Translations under genes and position numbers: made by a program
Part shown: in pieces, positions 1 through 12,722 of the stretch
Layout: every line of letters begins with the position of its first letter
Numbering within the stretch: the stretch's first letter is position 1
Assembly (NCBI GenBank): GCA_905183005.1
Contig: CAJJDO010000117.1
Location: forward strand, 228,826 to 292,825
Length of the DNA: 64,000 nt
Source: Paramecium pentaurelia
Lineage: Eukaryota; Ciliophora; Oligohymenophorea; Peniculida; Parameciidae
Direction of reading: 5' to 3'
The notes under the pieces: model-generated
What the model saw: only the letters and a program-made list of their open reading frames with translations
What the model was told of the DNA's origin: nothing
The model's database searches: none

Positions 1-1117
1 ATAATTTTGCTGATATTTCATAATTAGGAGTATTAAATAAATCTTAAGCAATTTAATTAAATTAATCCAATGTTAATTATGTTTCAGCATAAATTTACTC
101 TTACTTTAAATATTTTTCTATTGATTTATTCATTGCCTATAATTTTCTTGCTAAAATAGTAAATACAATTTCAAATGAATCTCCATAACTCATAGTCATA
201 TAATAAAAGCTCATTATTTCATCATAATCTATAGAACCCTTTTATTAATAATCCATTAATTTAAAGAATGCTAATGTTTCTTTTTTATCCAAATATTATT
301 TGGCTACATTATAAAATACTTCTATTGTTATTCCAAGTTCAGGTTTTTAAATAGAAAGCATCAATTCCAATACAAAACTACTTAATTTCACTCCCTTTAT
401 CAAAAGAACTTTTCTCAATATATTAACTTTCTACTCTTATATTTATTAAATCTAAGGAAGTGCAGGTAATTTCTCAAATGCTTATAAATATTCTTCTCTA
501 GATATTTAATCATTCTCTGATATATCCATATATTAAAAGGCTGAATAAATCTCTCTTAATGTTAAATATTATTGCCAATTATTTAAGCTTTAAGTAAATG
601 CAACAAACATTTCCCTTGTAATATAACCTAACTTATTTGGATCCATCTTAATAAAACCTATAATTCCATCATATTACTCTCTTTTTAAAAAATATATAAA
701 CTTTGAATAAGAATTTCGATTGAAATTATTACCATATTCTTCATTAATTTAATACATTTCTAAAGTTTAATAATATTCATCTTTTGTTATTGAACCTGAA
801 TTTTCAACATCAAAAATATTAAGCAATTCTTATACATAATTCTCATGAAGTCTAGCAACTTTTTTTAATATTTCCCCTAATCTTTTTGTTGTGACTATTT
901 CCATTGATTTTGTATCAGCAGCCCTGAAAAACATCTCAGTTGTCAATCCTAATTTCTTTGCAGCTTTCTTCAATTACTTGATTGCTGTATATCTATCAGA
1001 ATATACATAAACCTTCTCCTATTATAACCTTTTTAGATCTTATTATTCTTATTGTAATAACTTTACTTTCTTTTTCAAAGTAATTACTATTTTTTTATAC
1101 TCATCAATACTTTTCAT
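1..1117 (-). CDS. Multi-EF-hand calcium-binding protein, C-terminus beyond window
   Basis: The frame opens at ATG 1117 and runs without TGA to the window edge, so about 372 residues are seen and the C-terminus is missing. Four or five EF-hand-like loops can be read. The clearest is FDVENSGSITKDEYY near residue 90; others are MDPNKLGYITREMF, MDISENDQISREEY and MDYQQKGSIDYDEI. The first and last have acidic residues at most chelating positions, while others lack some and may not bind calcium. Many Gln codons are TAA/TAG. No intron, signal peptide or membrane segment is seen. The next gene on the same strand ends about 60 nt upstream. The calcium-sensor role rests on the EF-hand family and the partner is unknown. 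Confidence 0.8.
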
Positions 1118-1176
1118 TATAATATTTAATATAAATGATTTTCATATTAAAATAAAATATATCTATAATTTTCACT

Positions 1177-3591
1177 TCATTTAATTGAGCTTTTATGTCT
1201 TATTTATAAATCAAAATATGCTTTAGTAATAGTATCTCTACTATTTTCAAATTATTAATTCCATCCTTATAATTCATTTGAAAAACTAATCAATCTAAAA
1301 ACAGAATCTAATTTTTAATCTAAAACTGATTTCAATTGAGTTAATTAAAAGATATATTCTCCATCAGAATCATTATTAAAGTTTATTTTCATAGCCATAT
1401 CCTATATTTGATTGCATACAGCAGTATATTTACTGAAACTCTCTTTTAATATCTAAGCATTTTCTATTTTTGAATCATCTTTAAATTTTTATATTGTTGA
1501 CACTAATTCATCATGTTTCTCTAATGCTTTTAATTTTAATTCTTCTAAAGTTTCTTCCTAAATATGAGATAATTTTAATGACAATTAATTAATTGGTGTC
1601 TCAAAGTTATCAATATTCTCTTTAATAACTGTTTTAATCTCACTTTTGAAATTAAGAATTAAATTATTATGGAATTTTTTTTAAATATCAAAATAAGGAT
1701 CTAATATTACATCACTTATTTTTTAATAGGTAGATTCCATTAATTCATTTAGTAACTATTTTTATTAATATTATTGTTCTATTTAAAGTTTTTCATGTTT
1801 TTCCTTTTCTAAAAGTAATTCTTATTAATTTTATTATTATAACTACTTAATTTCTTAATCATGAACCTATCTAAAATTATTAAATTCTTCTTATCTTTTT
1901 TACTCTGAAGATTTAATTGTATGTTCAAGTTCTTATTATAATTAATAATTTTTTTCTTGTTCCTTCTCTAATTTTTCTTTTAATTCTTTAAAAGCCTATA
2001 ATAAGATTTCTAAGTCATCAGATTTTTTCTTAAATTTTTCTTTAAGAGCTTTTAATAATATTTAATACCTTTCTACTTTTTAATCATGTTCTTAAGCCTT
2101 AGCCTCAGATTCTTTAATTTTTTATTCTAACAATTATTTGCATTTATTCAATTCTTACTAACATTATACACCCTTATTGAATAAATCTTAAGTCTTGAGT
2201 TAATATTATGATTTTTATTTTTCATGTTTATCATTATAATATTTTTCTACTTCTTCCTTTTCCTTTTTCAAACTTTATTCTGTATTCTTATATTATAAAA
2301 TAGTTTATTCTAGATCTTTAATATTTTGTTTATAATCTTCAGGTATTTCAGATTAATCAATTTATATTTTGATATCATCACTTTCAAATTAAATAGATTT
2401 TAATTCTTAATTTCTAATTTTCTAATTTGCTTCTTCAAGCATTTAAATATATTTGTTTATTACTTCTTAAGATTTCTTTTACAAAGATTTTTAATCTTCT
2501 TCCATTTTTTCTTACTATTTTTTTAACATTTCATTGTTTCTTTTTTAAACTTATTCCATCTTATTTTAAAATTCAATCTTTTTATTTTCTATATATTTAA
2601 GAATCTAATCTTCTCTTTAATACTCTTATTACTTTTACTTTATATTAAATACTCTTTCATTTTCTTATATTGTAAAGATTAAATGATTATTTTCCGATTC
2701 TAAACTCTTTAATCTCTATTCCAATTAGTCAATTTTATTTTTAGATTCTTTAATTCTCTCAATTTCTTTTTGTAATTATAATCGATAATCATTTACTTCA
2801 ATCTACTTCATATTAAATTTATTTTCTAAGTTTTATATGATTTTTTTATATTATTCCTCATTTTTATTTGAAATATTTTATTTTTAAGATACTAATGTAT
2901 TTATTCTTTATTCTTATTCGTTACTTAAAATTATACTCTCTTTAAACTTATTCAATACATAATTATTCATAAAACTATTCCCTTTCCTTGGATCAAATTA
3001 ATTACTCAATTCAACCTAATCTTAATTATTTTTATAAATAAATGCAAATTATCTTTTTTATTATTCTTAAAACTTAAGAGTTTCTGAACACTCCAAATAA
3101 GTGATCCCAGATTCATTAACATTCTAATGATCAATACTTTAATATGATTTTTTATGATAATCCTTAATCTTAATTTGAAAATATTCCAATATTTTAGGAT
3201 CCTCTTATTAATATCTATACAAACACCAAACACTATTCCATTCATCTATTGCTATTCTTCCATTTTAATCATATTTAAAATATCTTGTTTGAGATTCTTA
3301 TTTTATTTTATTTTTTTATTAAACTTTATAAAAGTATTTATAAACATTATTAGGATCAATCTCAATATTAGCAAACCATATTTGGTTATTATCTATTTCC
3401 ATTTTGCTATGATTAAAATCAATGCTCATCTCCTTTTAATCCTAATAATACACAAAAACATTTTATATAATTTGATTATCATTCTGTTCTTCATTATTTA
3501 TATTATCAAGCCTAATTTATAATTTTACACTAATTTTTTTTTATACTTGCATTGAATTATTTCCTTCAAGTTCACTTTAATTTTATATCAT
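1177..3591 (-). CDS. Long coiled-coil protein with degenerate EF-hand-like N-terminus
   Basis: An intronless 804-residue frame with TGA at 1177-1179. ATG 3591 is the first Met after an in-frame TGA upstream. The N-terminal quarter is globular and holds an EF-hand-like loop (YFKYDQNGRIAIDEW) that lacks the first chelating Asp. Residues of roughly 220-620 are almost pure Lys/Glu/Gln/Leu heptads, a long coiled coil. The C-terminal 150 residues are less charged. The composition fits a cytoskeletal or basal-body/axonemal structural protein, but that is inferred from composition only. Neighbours are the EF-hand gene downstream and a membrane protein upstream, with no evident functional link. Real coding status is supported by the unbroken length, which far exceeds chance openness. 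Confidence 0.8.
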
Positions 3592-4005
3592 AAAAATGCT
3601 AGATTTTTTTCAAATTTTTAATTTTTATTTGTAATTATTATTTTTCTATTAATAAACCATTATAAAATTTAATATGAATTTCTATTAAAATGATATATTA
3701 TATTAAATCAATACCAAATATTATAAATAGGAAATTCGACTAATCTAATTAACTAAATATTATATCTTTTTCTATTTTACTAATTTTTTTTACAATTTTA
3801 TCTTTATTTTAATTTTATTTTATTATCCTTTGTTGTCTCAAATTATTATTCAAAACATATTGAATTTATTTTAATTTTATACATTTACAAGAGAGACACA
3901 AATAATAAGAATTATTTAAATAAATTTGATTTATACTACTTCTAATTAAGTATTATTTATAATTTTTACAAGAACTCATGATAAATCACTATTATTTTAA
4001 TAAAT
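3592..4005. other. AT-rich intergenic stretch
   Basis: About 410 nt between two minus-strand genes. I see only poor-complexity A/T runs, no frame with protein-like composition and no RNA-like GC island. Confidence 0.6.
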
Positions 4006-4864
4006 TCATTTTAAGTTTTATAGTTCCTGCTAATTTAATGGTTGTTAATCAGGATTATTTTATTGATCCTTCTTTTTACTTATAAAATTAATAGAAATCT
4101 ATACCTAAAAGCTCTGATGGCTGCCAAAGCTATTACTCCTATTACAATTGCGATTAAACCGTAATGATGAGTACTTGAATTAGTATCTAGAGACAAATTT
4201 TCTACATACAACTCTCCTTTACTAGATTCTGATATCTCTTCTATTGAAGCTCCTTCAGGTATTGATTTTGAATATTTTTGTAAAAGAGTTATTTAATCTG
4301 AAGATATTGATAAAGGCTTAGGGATAATATAGACAAGAATATCACAATTTTCATATTCTAAATAATAAGCTAGTTTTTCTAATTATTTTGCTAAATCCAT
4401 CAATCTCATCTAAAAGTTATTTTCTATTTCAAAAACTGGATTCGATTTAATATCTTTATCCACTTCTATTGGAATGACAAATTTAGCTTTTTGTGGAATT
4501 TCAGCTTGATCTGTTAAAGCAGCATCAACTTCTTCCATGTTTAATTAGATTTCACATTTAATACTATCTTTTCTAGATAATTAATGCACAGCTGGACAAT
4601 AAATTTCAAAATTAGAAGGTGCAAACATTTTACCAGATGGTACTTACTTAAGTGATATTTTTGATTTGTCTCTCACTTCATACTCATCTCCATAACCAAT
4701 AATATATTCACCTTCTAATTTTATAGTGATCCTCTTAACTGCCTATACATTATCATGATAAAGTTTACATAAACTAATTCAGCCTATTTTGGAAATGTTA
4801 AAAATTAATTAGCAATACAATCTGCATTTATTTTCTGTATGATTAGTAACAATGTAAATATCAT
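4006..4864 (-). CDS. Type I single-pass membrane protein, unknown family
   Basis: Two 26-nt introns (4743-4768 and 4079-4104) are needed to keep the frame. Removing them leaves 269 codons. The protein starts with a signal peptide (MIFTLLLIIQKINADC), continues with a mostly beta-like lumenal region of about 205 residues, and has one hydrophobic helix (LIAIVIGVIALAAIRAF) about 30 residues from the end. A Lys/Gln/Asn-rich cytosolic tail follows. The last intron falls directly after the helix. The arrangement is that of a secretory-pathway type I membrane protein. I do not recognise the family, so cargo receptor or surface roles would be guesses. Confidence 0.75.
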
Positions 4865-5959
4865 CTATGAAATGATGTTACAGTTTATATAATATTTTAA
4901 ATAATAAATGTTTATATATATTAATCGATTGTTCATTGTCTAGTGTTTATATTATTCTAAATATCTTTTTCATTCTTAATTAATACAATAATATCTAACT
5001 ATTTTATCAAATTTAGTAATATCTATTTATATAAATAAATCTTTATTTTTTCAATATATATTTAACTTCTTTAACAATTTTAAACAAAAATTTAATAACT
5101 TATTTCTCCATTATGAATTAAATAGTATAATTAAGATCTTGATTAATTAAATAGAAGATAATGAAATGATACATAATGTTTATAATATATATTATATCTA
5201 ACTAGAAAATATAAATATCTTTGATAATATTGGAAATAAAAATCAAATAATTATGTTAATTTTATGAGAAATTGCAACTCTTAAATACTAATTTAAATAA
5301 CTTTGGCTTTTATTAATAAATGAACATTATTTCTGATTGTCCCTCTGTAATGAAATGGAAAAGCATAGTTAGACATTCAAATACAAGTCAAATTTTAATT
5401 TTAAGAGAATCTGTTCGAAACATACATTAATCTCTACTTTAAAGTTAAGTATATATTTATTAGAGATTTATATATTAAATATGTCTTTTTAGATTTAATG
5501 AATGATTGTAAATTTTAGAAATAATATCACTAGTTTCCTAGAGTGGTTTAAAAGATTTAGACATTAAAATATTCTTCTAATTTTATTGAAATTATTACAA
5601 TATTAAGAATCATATAAGAAATGCATAATAAATAGATTAAAATTGTTTTATTTTAATTCATGATTTAAGGAACTATATTCTTAATTTTATATACTAATTC
5701 AATCTATAATAATATTAAATCTATCTAATGACTGAAAAGTTAAAATTTTAATTAATAACAAATAAATCATTTTTTTTTCTTGTTTTTTTTTACTATTATA
5801 TGGATATTGAATAATTTTACGTTATTTTTGTGTAAACAATAAAAAAGAGAGATGCTTAAATTGATGAGATTTGAAGAAAGCTTAGTGCTTTGAGAAATGA
5901 CATTATATTGTATACAATATTATATAGAAGTCATATTAATTGATATTTATAATTATATT
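4865..5959. other. Intergenic region without recognisable gene
   Basis: About 1.1 kb between divergent genes, so it should hold the promoters of the membrane protein (minus) and the CEP19-like gene (plus). TGA codons recur in all frames. I see no tRNA, snoRNA boxes or repeats that I can support. Confidence 0.5.
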
Positions 5960-6371
5960 ATGAATTAAGTTGAGCCTTTTGGGATTAGAGTAATACCAAT
6001 AAAGTGGGTTTTAAAGTTTGATCCCCCAATAATAGGACTGGTTTATAAGCAACATTAGAAAGAGAAGAAAAAACATCTTTATCAGATTTCATTAAACAAC
6101 TTAATATTTCTAACAAATCCAGAAGACATTGTAAATTAAATAATTTATGAACATCCTGCTTATTTAAATAGAAAGTTCATAAAATATGATCAAGTATTTA
6201 GATTTAGTATTATAAACATAGCTTATTGGATTAGTGCGTAAATTATTAGATTATAAAAGTCAGAAATTATAAGAAATCGTAGAGTTTATGGAAGATCATT
6301 TAGTTGAATATGATGATGCAGATTCAGATTAAGAAGAAAAATATACATCTAATCAGAACTACTCTTTTTGA
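5960..6371 (+). CDS. CEP19: CEP19-like centrosomal/ciliary protein
   Basis: A 127-residue protein with one 28-nt intron (starts GTATTTAG, ends CATAG); splicing gives exactly 128 codons including TGA 6369-6371. The core reads GIRVIP...FDPPIIGLVYKQ, matching the CEP19 signature of an N-terminal GIRF-type strand followed by PP-hydrophobic-Tyr. A middle part has ...LNNLIF and a C-terminal helix (LVRKLLDYKSQKLQEIVEF) ends in an acidic tail. In animals CEP19 sits at the mother centriole and recruits RABL2 and intraflagellar transport proteins, so a basal-body role is plausible here. It is shorter than mammalian CEP19 (about 160 residues). The assignment rests on motif order and size, not on an alignment. 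Confidence 0.55.
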
Positions 6372-6629
6372 TTTTTTAATTTATTATATAATATGTATGT
6401 ATTTAATCTAAATATGTATTAAAATTAGATATCTCTATTTGTTTCTAATTATATTCTATAATATATCTTTGATTATTGTTATGAATATAACTACTTTTTA
6501 TTCTAACATTATCCGATAAATAAAGTTGATATTAAGATTTATAAGACTTTTGCTAAATTTCTTAGATTAGATTAGATTAATTAGATTTTTAATTACTGAA
6601 ATATAATATTTATATATATGAATGCAAAC

Positions 6630-7351
6630 TCATTTGACTGGAACATCTTTATAATCAATAAATTCTCTCTCTATTTTATCTTTGGTTACATTAAGTAATC
6701 TAATAATTCCACCTGATGATCCATCTCTATACATGGCATGAGCTACTGCATGTAAAACAAATGCTCTTGCTTCTTAAAGTGTCATGTTTTCCTTAACACA
6801 TAATTTGATTCAATATACTTTGTAATTAGAATCACAGAATCCCCAAATAAATGTACTTCCAGATCCACCAATACTCCATTTCTATTCAATGACTGATCCT
6901 CCCAAAGGCAATGTAAATATCTATGGACCTTTATATGGATCCCATCCAGCAACAATTATGGCAGCTGACAATGAACTTAGCATATTGATAAATTATATAC
7001 TCTTTGTATTCATATAAGAAGTTTCTGAAGAGATTTGCAGCAGTGGCAACAGCAGGTAATCTACCTAATTCTTATGCATGTGCATCAATATAGTATCTAA
7101 CATATTTAGCAATTGCTTAAGTGTCTGCAGCTGAGCCACTTCTTAAACAAAATATTCTATCATGAACATAATCAATTTTATCAGCACATCTATCTGCAAC
7201 AAATTGTCTTTGAAATATTTATTGATAATTACCCAGAAGATGTACGACTATCAGCACCAATTATTAATCCACCATCATAAATGACAGCCATAATAGTTGT
7301 ACCTGTTGTTTCTGGCTCAAATTTTGATGTTAATATGTCTGTGTAATTCAT
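6630..7351 (-). CDS. PSMB6: 20S proteasome subunit beta1 (PSMB6 type), catalytic
   Basis: Three introns (7208-7232, 6976-7000, 6792-6818) give 215 codons. A short propeptide ends TTG, and the active-site Thr is residue 18 in TTG|TTIMAV. Family landmarks follow: IYDGGLIIGADSRTSSG, DKIDYVHDRIFCLRSGSAAD, IIVAGWDPYKGPQIF, WSIGGSGSTFIWG and HAMYRDGSSGGIIRL. These identify the caspase-like beta1 subunit, which cleaves after acidic residues inside the 20S core. The 27-nt intron 3 is a multiple of three but carries an in-frame TGA. Met 7351 is chosen because it gives the expected short propeptide; a further upstream frame is a low-complexity extension. Confidence 0.93.
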
Positions 7352-7449
7352 TATTTTAAATATTTTTAAGATTAGTATTAAATGGAACTTTATAATATGT
7401 CTAGTATGTATATATATATATATTTTATAATTATAATAATAATTAAAAC

Positions 7450-8674
7450 TCATAAAGATAAGCTAATCATTTAAGTAGATATGGGTTAGAATTTATATTG
7501 AGATAAGGGACTCAAATAATTACTTAGACATATCCTAAAAAGTATGAAAATTATATTATACTTTTATGAAGGTTAATCATATTCCCCTATGAAAAACGGA
7601 TGAGCCAAACAATCCTCAGCAGTGAATCTAAATTAAGGATCCTAATTCAACATTGACAATAGCAAATCTTTTGCATTCTTATCTTTTATTTGAGAACTTA
7701 TTTTCATTCTCCCTGCCATATTTTCATCAAGATTATTATATATACCCTTTCCAGTTAATAATTTGTGAAATATAACACCAAGACTAAAGATGTCACTTTT
7801 TGAAGTTATTGGTTAATTCTTAAATACTTCAGGAGCAATATAACCTCCAGTTCCAGATTTGATATTAGTATTATCACCTAATTATGATAGGCCAAAATCG
7901 ATTATTTTTACGGTTCTGTTTGGAGTCAATAGAATATTGTCATACTTTAAATCTTTATGTATTATATGATGTGAATGTAAATGATTAAGTCCTATTATTA
8001 TAATTAAAAAATACCTTCTAATAATTATTATAAGATTGGTCTAATAATATTGATGGGTATTTTTTTATTACTATATTCATTTTAAAAATCACCTAGTGAT
8101 TAAACATGATAATCCATCAGTAAATAAATTTATGATTCATCCTTGTAAAATTCTTCTGAATGAAGAAGATTGACATGAGGTTTATGATTTAAAATTTGAT
8201 TAACTTATAATTCTAGATTAGACTAATGTTACAATAGAAATATAGTAATACATTATTGTCTTGAAGGACTTTTATCACTTTTAAATTTTCACCCCGTAAA
8301 ACTTGAAAAATCTTTTCAGTTTATTAAATATTATTACTTCACAGTGATCAGTTTTCTTTATCCATCTTAAGAAGGAAACCTCTTTTTCCCAATTAAAAAA
8401 ACCCATTTTGCCTTTCAATACACTTCTCAGTTCAGTAACTTTTAGTATTTCACCTTCAAATTAATAAAGTCTTTGTCCATATTGACATAATGTGAAACCC
8501 TTTAATTAATTATTCTGACTTCTAAATTGTATTTAATACATCATATGTAGCATAATCCCACTCAATACAATAATCTGTTTAAATAAACTCTATAACTTTT
8601 TCTTCTCGTCCTTTGAATCCTTAAATAACCATTTTATCTAAGAAAACTTTCACATTGACTTTTATTTCAGTCAT
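7450..8674 (-). CDS. Protein kinase with PH-like N-terminal region
   Basis: Four introns (8515-8539, 8312-8337, 8223-8251, 7992-8014) give 374 codons. A possible fifth of 27 nt near the 3' end does not change the frame. The N-terminal ~100 residues form a beta-rich, PH-like region, followed by a kinase fold. Visible landmarks are the beta3 Lys in LKVIKVLQ, hinge YLLMDYHVQSLGDF, catalytic loop HKDLKYDNILL, Mg loop IIDFGLSQLG, GTGGYIAPEVF and SDIFSLGVIFHKLL. The HRD Arg is replaced by Lys, while the catalytic Asp and DFG are intact, so activity is expected. This N-terminal arrangement is common among ciliate CAMK-like kinases. Substrate unknown. Confidence 0.85.
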
Positions 8675-8795
8675 AGTGATCTATATGAATGAAGATTGAA
8701 ATATTGGCAACAACATTTTAATAAAAGTGAGATTTTAATTACATCTTTAATTGGTTAATATAATATGTTTTTAAACATAAAATTCTAAATCATTC

Positions 8796-10001
8796 TCATT
8801 CTATTTTTACTTTCTTATTTATCACTTCCTCAATCTATTATTCATTTTACTCAACCTTTTCATCATCTTCAAAATCACTATTATTTCCATCTTCTTATTC
8901 CAATAAACCAAAATCTGATTCTGCACTTTTTTTATCTAACTAAAATGATAAACAACACATTTTTTTCATCTTAGTTACATTCTTCAAAATATGGAATCTT
9001 AAAATTTAAGATTTATCAAAACCAGGTAAACCTTTAATTATTCTTTATGAAAATTATTCAATCAATTCTTAATCATCTTTCCCTTTTGCAAATCCATATA
9101 CATGAATGTATGGTAAATCTAATTTTCCAGTCTTTTATGTAAATCCTTTGAAAACATCTAAAAAGTTTAATGCTAAAACTGGCAAATTCATATAAACATG
9201 ATTAAAATCAAAGTCTATTTCCTTATCATAAATCTTTAATACAACTTCTCTAGCATCCATATTCAATGGAATTACTTAATTCTATACCTTATTTTCCACT
9301 ATATTCTTTTATAAATAATTGAAACATTCTGGATTTAAATCATTAGCTAAACAATTAGCATTCAAATCTTTAGCAATTCTTATTGAAAAAGGACCAATTC
9401 CACAAAATAAATCTAAAACTTTTATTTTTTAACCATTTGATAATTCTTTTATAAATTTAATAATTCTTTCTCTTTCTGAATATAAACGAGTACACCAATA
9501 AACCTTTTCAAAATTTAAAAATAACCTTATACCACCTTCAGGTACAATAGCATCATATGAATTCTTTCCTGCTAGTAATTCTAATTAAGGTGTTCTATAA
9601 ACATTATGTAATTTTTCCAATTTATTACAAACTGTTTACAAATGTTTATTTTTATCTAAAAGTACTTAACCAATTAAATATCTATATGGTAATTATTCAG
9701 GTGACAAATTGAAATGAGCAATTTTACCAATAATCTCATAACCTTAAGGTGCTGAAACATTTTGAGGTAATAATTATTAGAGTACTTCATTATATGTCAT
9801 ATCTTCATAACCAACTATGACTTCCTTTTCTAGAATTTAACAATTGTTTTCTTTGATGAATTCTTATAAATTTTAAGGAAAAGGTTCTTAGAATGTAGTA
9901 TTGATGGATTTAATATTTTATTATTCTTATTACCATCTACTTCCAGGAAAGATAAATTTTTTGAATATTTTGACGAATGCATTTATAAGATGTACATCCA
10001 T
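8796..10001 (-). CDS. TRM5: tRNA (guanine37-N1)-methyltransferase TRM5
   Basis: An intronless 401-residue frame, the expected size for eukaryotic TRM5. It methylates N1 of G37 next to the anticodon using S-adenosylmethionine, which prevents +1 frameshifting. The class I methyltransferase core begins near residue 194 with VLDLFCGIGPFSIRIAK (SAM loop). ANDLNPECF (ribose-binding motif II), MDAREVVLKIYD and HVYMNLP (active-site NLP) follow. Upstream, APQGYEIIGKIAHFNL is the typical D1-D2 entry motif. The last 40 residues are acidic and Gln-rich and are a local extension. No mitochondrial presequence is evident. It sits between the kinase and a membrane protein, all on the minus strand. Confidence 0.93.
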
Positions 10002-10087
10002 TTGAATTGAAATGACCTTCTGAGTTTTTTATAAGGATAATTTAATCTCTTATGTTAATTTCATTAATATTAATTTATATAAAATAT

Positions 10088-11239
10088 TCAAAATACAGTA
10101 TCATCATTTCTAGCACTTTCAAATTAATCATAAGAATTATTATTATAATAATCTTGTTTATTTCTGAAAGTTTTGCATAAATTTTTACTTCTGATAAATA
10201 TAAATATTGCAATAATGATTGATAAAAAAAATATGATATTTTTGTATTATACATATGAATTATAATGAACATAAGAATTCTTTAAGATGATATAATGGAT
10301 TAAAACAATTATATCGTAATTTATGTATTTGATTATTCGTGATATTTTTGGATCAATTTCTTGAAAAATATTAGTGAAAAGGGCAAATTAAAATATAAAT
10401 ATATGAGGTATAATAGTGGAAGCCATAAAAAATATCACCAATTAATCAAATAATAAAAGCAAACTTAAAAGTACATTGAATAATATTATGCCCTCATTTA
10501 TATGACTAAAATTCCTTTTAAATTGTAAGAGAAATACAGGGTATATAAATAAGACAATATATCTTGCCAAAGATGATGTTACCTTGTCTATAAAGGTATT
10601 AAAATTGATTGCTACTTAAAGGACAAAGAGGAGTATTATTAATTATATTACTACAATTCTAATTGTACACATATGCTTGATTACAATAAAATAATTAGAT
10701 TAGGGCAATTACCTGCATCTTTAACGTAGTAAAGATAGAGAGACAATAAGTATGAACAAAAAGTATTTGAAATATTTTAAATTAATAAATAGCTGAGCTA
10801 TTTCAAGGTAACTCTTATAGATTTTAATTAATACTTCCCAAAAGCATAACAATAGGTCAATGCTTAAATTCCTTTATCTCTAAATACATTCAAACTATGA
10901 CAAATAACTAATAGAATCAAACAATCATATGTCAATTTATAAATGCTTGACACCAAAATTATATAATTTGATGTACCCAACAAATATATACTGAATAGAT
11001 TCAAATTTAAACATATAAAGATACACCATACCCTGCCTTTCATCCATTAATTGATAAATACCTATTTTGGCAAACATTAATCCAAATAGAATAGTCAGTA
11101 ACTATATGTAATTAGGTTAAATAGAACTGTAAAAATCCATATCAACAGTTCTAATTCTTAGATAAAGTGCTGTAAATAAAACAATCATGTAATCTAAGAA
11201 AATATATTTTTTTCTTCTTCTTGTTATTGATTTTAACAT
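10088..11239 (-). CDS. Multi-pass membrane protein, unknown family
   Basis: Three introns (10946-10976, 10676-10712, 10588-10615) join the open frames into 352 codons. A fourth 21-nt in-frame intron is possible. The protein starts with a basic stretch (MLKSITRRRKK) and then has about eight hydrophobic helices, for example LLTILFGLMFAKIGIY, LIIIAIFIFI-type runs and VFLLQFKRNF flanks. A short Cys-containing loop with N-x-S/T sites (NQNCSNIINNT) lies near the middle. The C-terminal tail is Asn/Asp-rich. The frame choice is supported because splicing keeps all hydrophobic segments in one frame. I cannot name the family. The gene starts 34 nt downstream of the doublecortin kinase. Confidence 0.65.
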
Positions 11240-11272
11240 AATATTTAATATTTATTTATAAATTGTGAATAA

Positions 11273-12515
11273 TCATAATTTGAATATATTAGGATGTTTA
11301 AGAATGCCTGAAGGATTTGGTGATTTACTTCTTGCTCTAGGACTAGCAGATGGTCTAGCTTTACGAATACTTCCTTCTGATGGTATTTATAGAAATGTTT
11401 ATTTCTGTTGAAGAGTTCTTTAATCTGTATTTACCCAAGGATGAAATTCAACATCTGTTATTCGTAATCGTAATTCATTATTCTTCTCTAACATTTAATT
11501 CAACAAACTGATAACTTCTTCACTTAAATTATTTGGTGGGAATTGCAATTCCTTATTTATAATGTTATTAATTATATCTTATTGTGTTTTTCCATTGAAT
11601 GGAACATTTCCAAACAACATCTTATACAGTATTATACCCATAGCCCATATATCTACTGATGTGCTTACACGTGTTACTTTACCTGCCAGAATTTCTGGAG
11701 CCATATAATGTAAACTTCCAATATTTACATGATCTGTATTTGTTGGACATTGAATTCCAGCTATACCAAAATCTATTGCTTTTAATTCATCTGAATCTGC
11801 TGAGCTAAATAACAAATTCTCTAATTTCAAATCTCTATGAACTACATTTTTTTAATGACAATATGAAATTGCTTAAACAATTTATCTAAAATATTTGCAT
11901 GCTTCTTCTTCAGAAAATCTTCCTCCTTTCTATTTTAATCTATCATTCAATTCACCACCTTCCAAATATTCCATTATTACAGCCATTTAAGTATTTTTTA
12001 ATGCATATGAATTATACACTTTTACTATATTCTTATGACTTAAAGAACGTAGAACTTCTGCTTCTCTAAAATTTAGTTCTATGTCTTATGCATTTCCTAT
12101 CATTTTTATTATCTTTATTGCAACTAATTCACCTGTAATCCTATGTTTACCAAGTGTCACACATCCAAAACCTCCTTCTCCTAATTGTTTAATTGTTTCA
12201 TATTATGAGAATGGTGAATAAGGATCAAATTCATCTGAAATTGTAATATTTAATAATACCTCCACGAGATGCATAGAATGATTATCCATCCTTAAAAAAC
12301 TTAACATCATCATCAAAAATCTCTACACCCTATTGTGTAAACAATCTCATTTCCTTAAATTTCCCAAATTTCTAATCCAGTTACATTTAAATATCACTCC
12401 ACGTTGTATTTTAAGCAATCTTCAAATCTGTATACTTTGAAGAATCTCCATTTAAATATATACGAATGGCCTTTACAAAGCAAAGAGGAAAATCATCATA
12501 TTCTTCATACATCAT
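11273..12515 (-). CDS. Doublecortin-domain protein kinase (DCLK-like)
   Basis: With one intron (12235-12259) the frame gives 406 codons. Residues ~10-95 resemble a doublecortin (DCX) domain: AIRIYLNGD, DLKIAQNTTWSDIQMQL and a final FFKDGQSFYASRG. The kinase domain follows with LGEGGFGCVTLG, LVAIKIIK, HRDLKLEN, AIDFGIAG, GSLHYMAPEIL and DIWAMGIILYKMLFG, so all catalytic residues are present. The tail is Ser/Arg/Pro-rich. DCX domains bind microtubules, so a tubulin-associated kinase is likely. The start is uncertain. An earlier Met at 12638 can be joined by a 36-nt intron with a GTT donor and would add a Gln/Arg-rich leader of ~29 residues. Confidence 0.85.
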
Positions 12516-12722
12516 AAGTTAATTAAATTTGTTTCAACAGAAATTTTATTTCTTCCTCCTTCTGTTATTTCTCTGCTGCTCATCATTTTATTAATACAAT
12601 AACTCTTACTCATCTTTATTTCTCTATTCTAAATTCATAGCTTTTATTTAAAGAAAACTTTTCAATATCATTAAAACAAAATCAAATACATATATAATTA
12701 CATTTCTGTATATTCATCCTCC

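Noticed and set aside
3006..3522. Frames on both strands at the 5' end of the long coiled-coil gene
   Set aside because: With the ciliate code the minus-strand frame from 3591 is continuous through this stretch and the others are shadows.
5390..5430. tRNA-like TTCGAAA element
   Set aside because: Neither a T stem nor an acceptor stem can be formed around it.
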